From Streptomyces sp. A 4/2 (GTDB taxonomy: Bacteria; Actinomycetota; Actinomycetes; Streptomycetales; Streptomycetaceae): a stretch of 64,000 nt of DNA. The stretch's first letter is position 1, and every line of letters begins with the position of its first letter. A program made the position numbers and the translations under genes. Location of the stretch: assembly GCF_940670765.1 (NCBI RefSeq), contig NZ_CALNVW010000030.1, positions 124,001-188,000 on the forward strand, given 5' to 3'. The notes below the pieces were generated by a model. That model had not been told where the DNA came from, searched no databases, and was given only the letters and a program-made list of their open reading frames with translations. Below are positions 35,206 to 43,933 of the stretch, in pieces.

Positions 35206-36276
35206 TCACGCGATCCGCTCCAAGTCCGCGAGGTGCACCGGGTGGTTGAAGGGCAGTCCGCGGGCGTACCGGGACAGTTCGTCCACGGCCAGCGCGCCGA
35301 GCCGGCCGACCTCGTTGCCCTGGGCTCCGGCCATGTGCGGGGTGATGAAGACGTTCGGCAGGTCCCACAACGGATGGCCGCCGGGGAGGGGTTCGGGATC
35401 CGTCACATCGAGTACGGCGTCGAGCCGCCCGCTCACCAGGTGCCCGGTGAGCGCCTCGGTGTCCACCAGCCGTCCCCGCGCGGTGTTGACCAGCAGCGTG
35501 CCGGGACGCATCAGCCCGATCCGCCGCGCGTCCAGCAGGTGCCGGGTCGCGGGGGTGTCGGGCGCGTGCACGGTCACCACGTCGCTGGTGGCCATCAGCG
35601 TGTCGAGATCGGTGGACGTCACGCCCAGCAGCTCGGCCTCGGCCGCGCTCACGTACGGGTCGTACAGCAGGACTTCGGCGTCGAGCACCCGCAGCAGTTC
35701 GATCACCCGGCGGCCGATCCGGGACGCGCCCACGACACCGACGGTCAGCCCGTGGGTGCCGATCCAGTGCTGCCGGTCGAGGTCGGCGGAGGTGCGGTGG
35801 GTGCGGCGGGTGCGGAAGAGGTGGGCGAGCGGGAAGGCCCGTTTGGCGCCCATGATGATCGCCGCCAGGGTGAACTCGGCGACCGGCACGGCGTTGGCCT
35901 CGGCGGCCGAGGAGACGGCGATCCCGCGTTCGTACGCCTCGGGGGCGAGGAAGGTCTTGACGGTGCCGGCGGCATGGATCACCGCGCGCAGTTCCGGCGC
36001 CCGCTCCAGCAGTGAGGCGTCGATGGGCGGGCAGCCCCAGCCGGTGAGCAGCACCTCGGCGCGGGCGAGTGCGTCGACCGCCTCCGGGGAGTGGAACTCC
36101 TTGATGACATAGGGCGGGTGGAGATCGGCCGACTCCTCCAGCCGGGTCCTCACCCGTGGTGGAAAGACGTCGTCGAGCAGTCCGGGGTCCATGGCCAGTA
36201 CGGTCCGAGGCCGCCGCGGGGGCGGATCGGGCATGTCCGTACCGGTCTGGGCCGGTGCCTCGTCGGTGGTTCGCAC
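35206..36276 (-). CDS. D-isomer-specific 2-hydroxyacid dehydrogenase
   Basis: A 356-residue NAD-dependent oxidoreductase of the D-2-hydroxyacid dehydrogenase family. The dinucleotide fold has VGVVGASRIGRRVIELL followed by the LLYDPY acidic end; catalytic residues fall in VNTARG (Arg region), DVTDPEPLP (Glu region) and TPHMAG (His). GTG 36276 has GGAGG four bases upstream; an ATG 14 codons later is possible. It sits between the LacI gene and the importer, on the minus strand. It may reduce an oxo-acid made from the degraded uronate or oxidise a sugar acid; substrate unknown. Confidence 0.88.
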   Translation of the reverse strand: MRTTDEAPAQTGTDMPDPPPRRPRTVLAMDPGLLDDVFPPRVRTRLEESADLHPPYVIKEFHSPEAVDALARAEVLLTGWGCPPIDASLLERAPELRAVIHAAGTVKTFLAPEAYERGIAVSSAAEANAVPVAEFTLAAIIMGAKRAFPLAHLFRTRRTHRTSADLDRQHWIGTHGLTVGVVGASRIGRRVIELLRVLDAEVLLYDPYVSAAEAELLGVTSTDLDTLMATSDVVTVHAPDTPATRHLLDARRIGLMRPGTLLVNTARGRLVDTEALTGHLVSGRLDAVLDVTDPEPLPGGHPLWDLPNVFITPHMAGAQGNEVGRLGALAVDELSRYARGLPFNHPVHLADLERIA

Positions 36277-36451
36277 CCTGCCTCCGGACAGTAAACGCGT
36301 TCTATGGATTGGCCGCACGCTAGGGATTGAACCTGCCGGACGTCAAGCGATCGGCTCGGCGATCTGCCCTGTTCAAGGGCCTATTTGGTCATATGGCTGG
36401 TTGATCTTGCTCGTAGAAACATCGCGTAACGCAGTCGTTTCTTCCGATCTC

Positions 36452-36481
36452 TTGACGCTGGGGTTAACCGCTTACTACGTT
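36452..36481 (+). promoter_or_regulatory. Promoter with embedded LacI-type operator for the ABC operon
   Basis: TTGACG (36452-36457), 18 bases, then TACGTT (36476-36481). The spacer carries GGTTAACCGCTTAC, whose reverse complement GTAAGCGGTTAACC matches the elements at 33948 and 34027. A repressor bound there would block polymerase. The ATG is 52 bases past the -10. Further left, AACGCGTT (36294-36301) close to the dehydrogenase start may be a weaker site. Confidence 0.65.
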
Positions 36482-36532
36482 GCGGCGGCAGAAGGCTCCG
36501 CTCTTCGTCATCCCGCCGAACAGGACTGCACC

Positions 36533-37534
36533 ATGGCTGAAACAGCACCTCCGCTGCCGCTGAACAAGCGGCGCCGGAAGTCCAAAGCATCGTCTCCACC
36601 CGCCGTTGCCCAGCGTCGGCTGTCCCTGTGGCAGCGGATCAAGCGCGACAAGGTGATGCTGCTGCTCACCCTGCCCGGCTTCCTGTACTTCGTGGTGTTC
36701 CACTACATTCCGCTGCTCGGCTACATGGTCGCCTTCCAGGACTACCAGCCGTATCTCGGATACATGCACAGCGCGTGGACCGGCTTCGCCAACTTCACCA
36801 ACGCCTTCGCCGATCCGGCCTTCTGGTCGGCGACGGGGAACACGGTGGAGATCGCCTTCGTCCAGCTGATCTTCTTCTTCCCGGTACCGATCGCACTCGC
36901 CCTGCTGCTGAACAGCATCGTCAGTGACAAGCTCCGCCGGTTCATCCAGAGCGTGGTCTACCTGCCGCACTTCATCGGCTGGGTCATCATCGTCTCGATC
37001 TTCCAGCAAGTCCTGGGCGGAGCGGGCCTGTTGCCCGGTCTCCTCGCGGACATGGGGCTGCCCCGCTACGACATGATGAGCGACCCGAACGCCTTCCCCT
37101 GGCTGATCGCCCTCCAGTCCATCTGGAAGGACGCGGGCTGGGGAACGATCATCATCCTCGCCGCGCTGCTGGGCATCGACAAGCAGCAGTACGAGGCCGC
37201 CGCGATCGACGGCGCGGGCCGCTGGCGCCGGCTCTGGCACGTGACGCTTCCCGGCATCGCCCCGGTGATCATCCTGTTGCTGATCCTCAACCTGGGCCAG
37301 ATCCTGTCCGTCGGCTTCGAGCAGATCCTGCTGCAGCGCGACGCGGTCGGCCCCGGCTCCGGTGAAGTCCTCGACACCTACGTCTACTACCACGGCATCA
37401 AGGACAACCAGTGGGGCATCTCGGCGGCCGTCGGCCTCGTGAAGGCCGTCGTGGGAACCGTCCTCGTCCTCGGCGCGAACAAGTTCGCCCACCGTCTCGG
37501 CCACGAAGGGGTGTACCGCGGTGCAGACAGCTGA
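36533..37534 (+). CDS. LplB-type polysaccharide/oligosaccharide ABC permease
   Basis: A 333-residue inner-membrane permease of the LplB family with six or more helices starting with VMLLLTLPGFLYFVVFHYIPLLGYMVAF, the recognisable LplB opening. The EAA loop is YEAAAIDGAGRWRRLWHVTLP. A basic N-terminal tail of about 40 residues precedes the first helix. ATG 36533 is 52 bases behind the promoter. It overlaps the next permease by 14 bp. LplB/YtcP/LipO importers usually carry acidic oligosaccharides from polysaccharide lyases, which suits the PL8 neighbour. No ATPase gene is present. Confidence 0.93.
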   Translation: MAETAPPLPLNKRRRKSKASSPPAVAQRRLSLWQRIKRDKVMLLLTLPGFLYFVVFHYIPLLGYMVAFQDYQPYLGYMHSAWTGFANFTNAFADPAFWSATGNTVEIAFVQLIFFFPVPIALALLLNSIVSDKLRRFIQSVVYLPHFIGWVIIVSIFQQVLGGAGLLPGLLADMGLPRYDMMSDPNAFPWLIALQSIWKDAGWGTIIILAALLGIDKQQYEAAAIDGAGRWRRLWHVTLPGIAPVIILLLILNLGQILSVGFEQILLQRDAVGPGSGEVLDTYVYYHGIKDNQWGISAAVGLVKAVVGTVLVLGANKFAHRLGHEGVYRGADS

Positions 37535-38480
37535 AAAATCACCGGTGAAGGCGCCCGACGCAGTCGTGCCCGCCACGGCGGCGCCCCGGATCAGGCCCTC
37601 CGACGGCCGCCCGCCGTGGATGGAGCGGCCGACCCGCCTCGGCCTCACCGGCAAGGGCATCGTGCTGGTCCTCGTGGTGGTCGCCGTCGCGTACCCGCTG
37701 CTCGGCGTGATCGGCACGAGCTTCGCCTCGCAGACCGACATCATCAAGTCCACCGGACTCGTCCTGTGGCCGAAGCACCCGACGCTCGACGCCTACCGGA
37801 CCATCTTCACCGGCGGGGTCGTCACCCGGGCCCTGCTGGTGAGCGTGGGCATCACGGTCTTCGGCACCGCCGCCAGCCTGCTGGCCACCATCGGTATGGC
37901 CTACGGGCTCTCCCGCCGCAATGTCACGGGCTCCCGCTTCATCCTGATGACGGCGCTCTTCACGATGCTCTTCAACGCGGGCATCATCCCCAACTTCCTC
38001 CTGGTCAACCAGCTGGGCCTCTACAACACGTACGCCGCACTGGTCATCCCGACGCTGATGAGCGCGTTCAACCTGGTCGTCCTGCGGGCCTTCTTCATGA
38101 ACCTGCCCGAAGAGCTGTACGACGCCGCGCGCGTCGACGGCGCCGGGGACTTCCGCATCCTGCTCCAGGTCGTCCTGCCGCTCTCCAAGGCGGTCATCGC
38201 GGTGGTCGGCCTCTTCTACGCCGTCGCGTACTGGAACGCCTTCTTCAACTCGCTGCTGTACCTCCAGGACTCCGACAAGTGGCCGCTCCCCATGGTGCTG
38301 CGCACCTTCGTCCTCCAGGGCCAGAGTCTCAGCGGCGCCGCAGCCGGTGAGAGCGTCGCCCCGCAGGAGGCCGTGCAGATGGGCGTCCTGGTGGTCGCCG
38401 TCGTACCGATCCTGCTGGTCTACCCGTTCGTCCAGCGCTACTTCACCAAGGGCGTGCTCACCGGCGCCATCAAGGGCTGA
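37521..38480 (+). CDS. YtcP-type carbohydrate ABC permease
   Basis: A 319-residue partner permease with about six helices from VLVLVVVAVAYPLLGVIGTSF. Its EAA loop reads EELYDAARVDGAGDFRILLQVVLP, followed by the family tail VQRYFTKGVLTGAIKG. The GTG at 37521 lies within the lplB-type gene and has GAAGGGG upstream. With its partner it forms the pore of the oligosaccharide importer. Confidence 0.93.
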   Translation: MQTAEKSPVKAPDAVVPATAAPRIRPSDGRPPWMERPTRLGLTGKGIVLVLVVVAVAYPLLGVIGTSFASQTDIIKSTGLVLWPKHPTLDAYRTIFTGGVVTRALLVSVGITVFGTAASLLATIGMAYGLSRRNVTGSRFILMTALFTMLFNAGIIPNFLLVNQLGLYNTYAALVIPTLMSAFNLVVLRAFFMNLPEELYDAARVDGAGDFRILLQVVLPLSKAVIAVVGLFYAVAYWNAFFNSLLYLQDSDKWPLPMVLRTFVLQGQSLSGAAAGESVAPQEAVQMGVLVVAVVPILLVYPFVQRYFTKGVLTGAIKG

Positions 38481-38570
38481 GACCCGCTCCGTCACACCAC
38501 CGGCCACACCCGCCACACCGCCATACCCGCCACCCCCCGGCCTTCCCTCCCTTCTCTCAAGGAGATGTCC

Positions 38571-40244
38571 GTGCCGAGCTCCACTCCGATGAACCGCAGA
38601 ACGCTCTTCCGCATGGGCGCGGGCATAGGCCTCGGCCTCGCCGCCACCCCGCTGCTCGCCGCTTGCGGCGACGGCGGTACGGCCGCGAAGGCCGAGGTCA
38701 AGAGCGCCGGCCTGTTGCCGGTCACCACGGTGCGCAACATCGGCCTCAAGCCCGACCTGCCGGGGACGGCCGCGGGCGTCCCGCAGGCCTTCTTCAAGTA
38801 CCCGGCCACGCCGCTGCGCGCCACCAAGGGCAGCCCCCTCAAGGGCGCCAAGCCGATCTCGGCAGCGATGGAGACCTTCTCCCCGCCGCCCGCGGCGCGC
38901 GGCAAGAACGCGGCCTGGAAGGCGATCGAGAAGCTGCTCGGCGGGCGGGTCGACGTCACGGCGGTGCCGACCGACGACTACTCCACGAAGTTCACCACGA
39001 TGGTCGCCAGCGACACGCTGCCCGACCTCTTCATGTACCCGGAGACCGGCGGCGTCGACAACAGGGCCGCGTTCTTCGAGGCCAAGTGCGCCGACCTGAC
39101 GCCGTTCCTCTCCGGTGACAAGGTCAGCGACTACCCCAACCTCGCCGCGATCCCGGCGGCGGCCTGGCAGGGCGCCATCTTCGGCGGGAAGCTGTTCGGC
39201 ATCCCGATCTCCCGGATGGGAACGGGCGGTGTGGGCTTCTACCGTCACGACCTCTTCGCCGAGGTCGGCATCTCCAGCCTCGACCAGATCACCGACCTGG
39301 ACAAGTTCGTCGAGGTCTGCAAGGAGCTGACCCGCCCCAAGAAGGACCAGTACGCCATCATCGCGGGCGCCAACAACCTCCTCGCCATGTCCGCGGGTGC
39401 GCCGAAGGACTGGCGCATGGACCCGAAGACCGGCAAGTTCGTGACGGACCTGGAGACCGACGAGTACCGCCTGGCCATCGAGACGGCCCGCAAGCTCTAC
39501 AAGGCGGGCTGCTACTACCCGGGCACGATCGGCATGTCGGGGGCGCAGAAGTCCCAGTACACCGACATGTTCAAGAACGGCAAGGGCGCCTACGTGTACG
39601 ACGGCATGCCGTCGTACACCACCCCGAGCACCGGCTACGTCGCCGCGATGGCGGCCGTCGACAAGAAGTACGACCCGCGGCCCATCACCCCGTTCGGCAG
39701 CAAGGCCATCGCCTGGATGGACAACGTCGCCCTGCAGAACACCCACATCAAGAAGGCGTCCGCCGACCGCGTCAAGCAACTGCTGGCGCTCGCCGACTTC
39801 GCCGCCTCGCCGTTCGGCAGCCAGGAGTACACGCTGATCAACTACGGCGTCGAGGGAACCGACTTCACCCGCGACGCCAAGGGCAACCCGGTGCTCACCA
39901 AGCAGGGCAGCCAGGACGTGACGGTCCCCTGGAAGATGTTCGCCTCGGCGGTCCCCGCGGTGTTCAGCGCGGACACCGAGACCGGCGTCCGGTACGTCCA
40001 CGAGGCGTACGCCAAGATGATCCCGATCATGGAGCAGGACCCGACCCTCAAGGTCTCCTCGCCCACCTGGGACTCCAAGGGCTACGGCAGCCTCTACACC
40101 CTCAAGCTGGACGGCCTCAAGGACATCGTGTCCGGCCGCAAGCCCATGTCGTACTACGACCAGCTGACCAAGGAACACCTGGCGAAGGGCGCCGAACAGG
40201 CCCGCCGTGAGTTCGAAGAGGCCGTTCAGAAGGGGAAGAAGTGA
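38571..40244 (+). CDS. LipO-type oligosaccharide-binding lipoprotein
   Basis: A 557-residue extracellular solute-binding lipoprotein, longer than classic sugar binders, as usual for partners of LplB/YtcP. Signal NRRTLFRMGAGIGLGLA and lipobox LAAC. Body features include DDYSTKFTTMVASDTLPDLF. The ribosome site AAGGAG (38559-38564) touches the ATG at 38565, so the GTG at 38571, six bases away, is the better start. It follows the permeases by 90 bp and its stop overlaps the M1 gene as GTGA. Confidence 0.92.
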   Translation: MPSSTPMNRRTLFRMGAGIGLGLAATPLLAACGDGGTAAKAEVKSAGLLPVTTVRNIGLKPDLPGTAAGVPQAFFKYPATPLRATKGSPLKGAKPISAAMETFSPPPAARGKNAAWKAIEKLLGGRVDVTAVPTDDYSTKFTTMVASDTLPDLFMYPETGGVDNRAAFFEAKCADLTPFLSGDKVSDYPNLAAIPAAAWQGAIFGGKLFGIPISRMGTGGVGFYRHDLFAEVGISSLDQITDLDKFVEVCKELTRPKKDQYAIIAGANNLLAMSAGAPKDWRMDPKTGKFVTDLETDEYRLAIETARKLYKAGCYYPGTIGMSGAQKSQYTDMFKNGKGAYVYDGMPSYTTPSTGYVAAMAAVDKKYDPRPITPFGSKAIAWMDNVALQNTHIKKASADRVKQLLALADFAASPFGSQEYTLINYGVEGTDFTRDAKGNPVLTKQGSQDVTVPWKMFASAVPAVFSADTETGVRYVHEAYAKMIPIMEQDPTLKVSSPTWDSKGYGSLYTLKLDGLKDIVSGRKPMSYYDQLTKEHLAKGAEQARREFEEAVQKGKK

Positions 40245-41701
40245 CGACCCGACGCTCGGTCCTCCAGTTCGGCGGCGCGGCGGTCGCCGCAGCCGTCGCC
40301 GTACCCGTACTCGGCACGCCCGCCCTGGCCCGCGGTTTCGACCCGGAGCCCGGCTCGGCCGGCGTCGGTGACCCGCTGTTCCCGACCCTCGGCAACGGCG
40401 GCTACGAGGTCTCGCACTACGACCTGACCTTCGACTTCACCCCGGTCACCTACGACTTCACCGGTGTCGTGAAGATCTCGGCGAGGGCGACCCAGGACCT
40501 GTCCGCGTTCAACCTGGACACCGACGGCCACACCATCGACGCGGTCACCGTCGACGGCCACCGGGCCGGGTGGGAGCTGTCGCCCGGCAGCAGCGGCCAG
40601 GAACTGACGGTCACCCCGGCCCGGCCGCTGCACAACCACCGGCCGTTCACCGTGGAGGTCCGCTACCACGGCAACGGCAAGGCCAAGCGCCTCGGCCTCA
40701 CCGGCTGGGTCTTCGGCAGCGAGGGCGGCTTCGCGTCGGCGGCCCAGTCCTCCCGCGCCGACACCTTCCTGCCCTGCAACGACACTCCGTCCTCCAAGGC
40801 GACCTGGGCCTTCCACATCAGCGCCCCCCAGGGCTATGTGGCCGCGGCCAACGGTGAACTGCTGCACCGGACCCCGCGCGCCGACGGCTCGGCCGTCTGG
40901 CACTTCGCGCTGCGCGAGCGGATGCCCACCGAACTGCTCGGCATCGCGGTCGTCAAGGGCACCTACCTCTACGGCACCAGCCACACCGGGCTCCCGCTGC
41001 GCCACATCGTGCCGCAGGGCCAGGAGGACACGTACGCGCCGATCGTCGCCCGTACCGCCGACCATCTCGCCTGGCTGGAGGCGAAGTTCGGCCGCTTCCC
41101 GTTCTCCACCTACGGCGTCCACATCTACGACGGCTACACGGACGCCCTGGAGAACCAGACCCTCACCCTCATGGGCACCAACTGGTTCAAGCCCAACGCC
41201 ACGGGCAACCCGACGTACGAGACCACCATGGTCCACGAAATGACCCACCAGTGGTTCGGCGACTCCGTCACCCCGCACGACTGGCAGCAGGCCTGGCTCA
41301 ACGAAGGCCCCGCCACCTACTACGCCGCCGTGTACGGCGAGGAGCGCGGCTGGTCGGTCGTCGCGGACAAGATGAAGGCCACCTACGCGACCCTGGACGC
41401 GGTCCGCGCGGCCGACGGCCCGCCCGGTCTGCCCAAGGCCCTCGGTGGCGCGAACATCTACGACGGCGGAGCTCTCGTCCTGTACGCACTCAACCAGCAG
41501 GTCGGGCAGCGGAAGTTCGACCGGATCATGCGCGAGTGGGTGAAGCGGTTCAAGGACTCCACGTACACCAGCGAACAGTTCATCCGCCACGTGGTCGACG
41601 TCACGGGCGACCGCGGCCTGGACCGATTCCTGCGCGACTGGCTGTTCGGCGCCACCAACCCGCCGATGCCGGGCCACCCCGACTGGAAGGCCAACGTATG
41701 A
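40241..41701 (+). CDS. M1-family metallopeptidase, exported
   Basis: A 486-residue peptidase with a Tat-like signal (TTRRSVLQFGGAAVAAAVAV). Zinc motif HEMTH at 332-336 with the third ligand E355 after 18 residues, as in M1. The usual GAMEN exopeptidase motif appears as DALEN. It lacks the long C-terminal helical domain of large M1 enzymes, like other short actinobacterial members. Expected to remove N-terminal residues from peptides outside the cell. It is coupled to the binding-protein gene by GTGA and to the next gene by ATGA, so it is part of the importer operon, an unusual place for an aminopeptidase. Confidence 0.9.
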   Translation: MTTRRSVLQFGGAAVAAAVAVPVLGTPALARGFDPEPGSAGVGDPLFPTLGNGGYEVSHYDLTFDFTPVTYDFTGVVKISARATQDLSAFNLDTDGHTIDAVTVDGHRAGWELSPGSSGQELTVTPARPLHNHRPFTVEVRYHGNGKAKRLGLTGWVFGSEGGFASAAQSSRADTFLPCNDTPSSKATWAFHISAPQGYVAAANGELLHRTPRADGSAVWHFALRERMPTELLGIAVVKGTYLYGTSHTGLPLRHIVPQGQEDTYAPIVARTADHLAWLEAKFGRFPFSTYGVHIYDGYTDALENQTLTLMGTNWFKPNATGNPTYETTMVHEMTHQWFGDSVTPHDWQQAWLNEGPATYYAAVYGEERGWSVVADKMKATYATLDAVRAADGPPGLPKALGGANIYDGGALVLYALNQQVGQRKFDRIMREWVKRFKDSTYTSEQFIRHVVDVTGDRGLDRFLRDWLFGATNPPMPGHPDWKANV

Positions 41702-43881
41702 ACCGCCGTATCACCACCGCGTTCGCGGCCGTCGCCGCGCTGATCGCCACCGCGCCGGTCGCCCAGGCCGCGGGCCCCGCACACCAGCACGTCCTGTACG
41801 CCGCACCGGACGGCAAGGGATCGGCCTGCACCCACAGCCGCCCCTGCTCCCTGGACGGTGCCAGGGACACGGCGCGCACCGTCCACGGCGGTGACGTGAC
41901 CGTCCAGCTGGCCGGCGGTACGTACACCCGCGGCGCGGCCCTGGAACTCACCGCAGCCGACTCCGGCACCACCTGGACCGCGGCGCCCGGCGCGCACCCG
42001 GTCCTCTCCGGCGGCGTCGCGATCACCGGCTGGACCAAGGCGCGGAACGGGACCTGGACCGCCCGCGTCCCCGACGGCGTCACCCCGCGCCAGCTCTTCG
42101 TCAACGGCGTGCGGGCCACCCCCGCCCGCGGTGAGGCCTGCACGGCAGACGTCTGTGACGCGACCAAGGACGGCATGACCGGGGCCGAGGCCACCGGGAT
42201 CGCGCACTGGAAGCGGCCCACCGACGCCGAAGCCGTCATCAAGGTCCGCTGGCGCAACTACCACTGCCGGATCGCCGGGGTCAGCGGCGACAAGCTGACC
42301 TTCGCCCAGCCCTGCTGGACCAACTCCGCGAGCGGCACCGACCGCACCGGACCCGCCTGGGACACCACCACCGTGGACTCCACGCGCTACTCGGGTGTGG
42401 CCTTCTTCGAGAACGCACCCGAACTCCTCGACCAGCCGGGCGAGTTCGTCCGCGACTCGGCCGCGCACACCGTGACGTACCTGCCGCGCAAGGGCGAGGA
42501 CATGCGCCGGGCCACGGCCGTCACGCCCTCCACCGAGCAGCTGGTGACCGTCCACGGCGCGCACGACGTCCGGATCCAGGGGATCGGCTTCGCGTACGCC
42601 GCCTACCGGCAGCCCGACACCGACGACGGATACGCCGGGATGCAGGCCGGGCTGACCCTGACCGGAGCCACCGGTCCCGTCGACCACGCGGGCCGCTACT
42701 ACACCAAGCCGTCCGCCGCGCTCACCGTCGACGGCGGTCGTCATGTCACCGTCGACCGGGCGTCGTTCACCCACCTCGGCGGGGCGGGCGTCACCCTCGA
42801 AGCCGGTACCAAGGACTCGGGGATCACCCGGTCCGACTTCACCGACCTGTCGTCCGGCGCCGCCTACATCGGCGACACCGAGCCGGTGCCCGCCCCCGCG
42901 CTGGCCGGTGAGCGGAACACCTTCTCGTACAACACGGTCACCCGGGCCGGCGTCGAGTACACCGACGCCGCCGCCGTGTGGGCGGGTTACGAAGCCGGGC
43001 TCACCGTCGACCACAACACCCTCGACCAGCTTCCGTACTCCGGCATCTCGGTGGGCTGGGGCTGGAACCAGCCCGAGTCCCAGAAGTCGGTGCTGCGCGA
43101 CAACCGGATCACGGACAACCGCATCACCAACGTCATGCAGGTCAAGGACGCGCAGCACGACGGCGGCGCGATCTACACCCAGGGCGCCCAGCCCGGCTCG
43201 GTGATCTCCGGCAACTACATCAACCGCTCCGCCTACGGCAACACCGAGCGCGACGGCAACGGCATCTACCTCGACGAGCAGTCCTCGTACCTGACCGTCG
43301 AGAACAACGTGCTGACCAGGCTGGGCTACAAGTGGGTCTCCAACTGGGCCGATTACGGCATCCAGAACACCGCCCGAGGGAACTGGACCGACACCGACAC
43401 CCCGCCCATCGCCGGCACCGGTTCGACGATGACCGACAACCACACCCGCCTCGACCGGCTCCCGGCCGCGGCACTGAAGGTGGCCGCGGCAGCGGGCGCC
43501 CACGGGGGTGCGGTCGAACAGCTCAGCCCGGACCTGGCCCGCACCGGCACCGCTTCGCAGTCGTCCACGGACGGGGCGGGCACCGCGCAGCTCGCCGTCG
43601 ACGGGGACACCACGACCGACACCCGTACGCTCTCCGAGCCGGGCGCCTGGTGGCAGGTGGACCTCGGATCCGTCCGGCACGTCGGCCGGGTCGAGATCTG
43701 GAACGACGCGTCCACCACCACGGCCGGTTTCGACGTCCGAACCGACAGGAAGACGGTCCACGTCAGCGGCAAGGCGCTGCACCCGACGCTGCTGGACCTG
43801 GACACCGACACCCGGTACGTAAGGATCCAGCTCACCGGGACCGGACGGGTGGGGCTGGCCGAGGTCGCCGTCCATCCGTGA
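41698..43881 (+). CDS. Secreted right-handed beta-helix protein with C-terminal discoidin domain
   Basis: A 727-residue exported protein. A Sec signal peptide spans about residues 1-24. An initial beta-helix cap (VLYAAPDGKGSACTHSRPC and DVTVQLAGGTYTRGAALEL) leads to a long parallel beta-helix with repeated short strands (VDHNTLDQLPYSGISVGWGW, NRITNVM, SGNYINRSAYGN). Residues about 605-727 form an F5/8 type C (discoidin) carbohydrate-binding domain with WWQVDLGS. The architecture is that of polysaccharide lyases or sugar epimerases/hydrolases of GH/PL beta-helix families; the catalytic family is not evident. The ATG overlaps the M1 stop. Confidence 0.88.
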   Translation: MNRRITTAFAAVAALIATAPVAQAAGPAHQHVLYAAPDGKGSACTHSRPCSLDGARDTARTVHGGDVTVQLAGGTYTRGAALELTAADSGTTWTAAPGAHPVLSGGVAITGWTKARNGTWTARVPDGVTPRQLFVNGVRATPARGEACTADVCDATKDGMTGAEATGIAHWKRPTDAEAVIKVRWRNYHCRIAGVSGDKLTFAQPCWTNSASGTDRTGPAWDTTTVDSTRYSGVAFFENAPELLDQPGEFVRDSAAHTVTYLPRKGEDMRRATAVTPSTEQLVTVHGAHDVRIQGIGFAYAAYRQPDTDDGYAGMQAGLTLTGATGPVDHAGRYYTKPSAALTVDGGRHVTVDRASFTHLGGAGVTLEAGTKDSGITRSDFTDLSSGAAYIGDTEPVPAPALAGERNTFSYNTVTRAGVEYTDAAAVWAGYEAGLTVDHNTLDQLPYSGISVGWGWNQPESQKSVLRDNRITDNRITNVMQVKDAQHDGGAIYTQGAQPGSVISGNYINRSAYGNTERDGNGIYLDEQSSYLTVENNVLTRLGYKWVSNWADYGIQNTARGNWTDTDTPPIAGTGSTMTDNHTRLDRLPAAALKVAAAAGAHGGAVEQLSPDLARTGTASQSSTDGAGTAQLAVDGDTTTDTRTLSEPGAWWQVDLGSVRHVGRVEIWNDASTTTAGFDVRTDRKTVHVSGKALHPTLLDLDTDTRYVRIQLTGTGRVGLAEVAVHP

Positions 43882-43886
43882 CACGA

Positions 43887-43922
43887 AAGTCCCGGGAGAA
43901 GTCCCGAGAGAAGTCCTGAAAG
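43887..43922. repeat. Three tandem 12-bp repeats
   Basis: AAGTCCCGGGAG (43887-43898), AAGTCCCGAGAG (43899-43910) and AAGTCCTGAAAG (43911-43922) lie head to tail between the beta-helix gene and the oxidoreductase gene, ending just before the latter's ribosome site. They may result from slippage or act as purine-rich ribosome standby sites. Confidence 0.6.
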
Positions 43923-43933
43923 AAGGAAGTGCC

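Noticed and set aside
36276..36318. Longer N-terminus for the 2-hydroxyacid dehydrogenase
   Set aside because: The extra 14 codons include the palindrome AACGCGTT and lack a ribosome site, while GTG 36276 has GGAGG in place.
43887..43922. CRISPR-like repeat array
   Set aside because: Repeats are 12 bp, directly abutting without spacers, and no cas genes are present.
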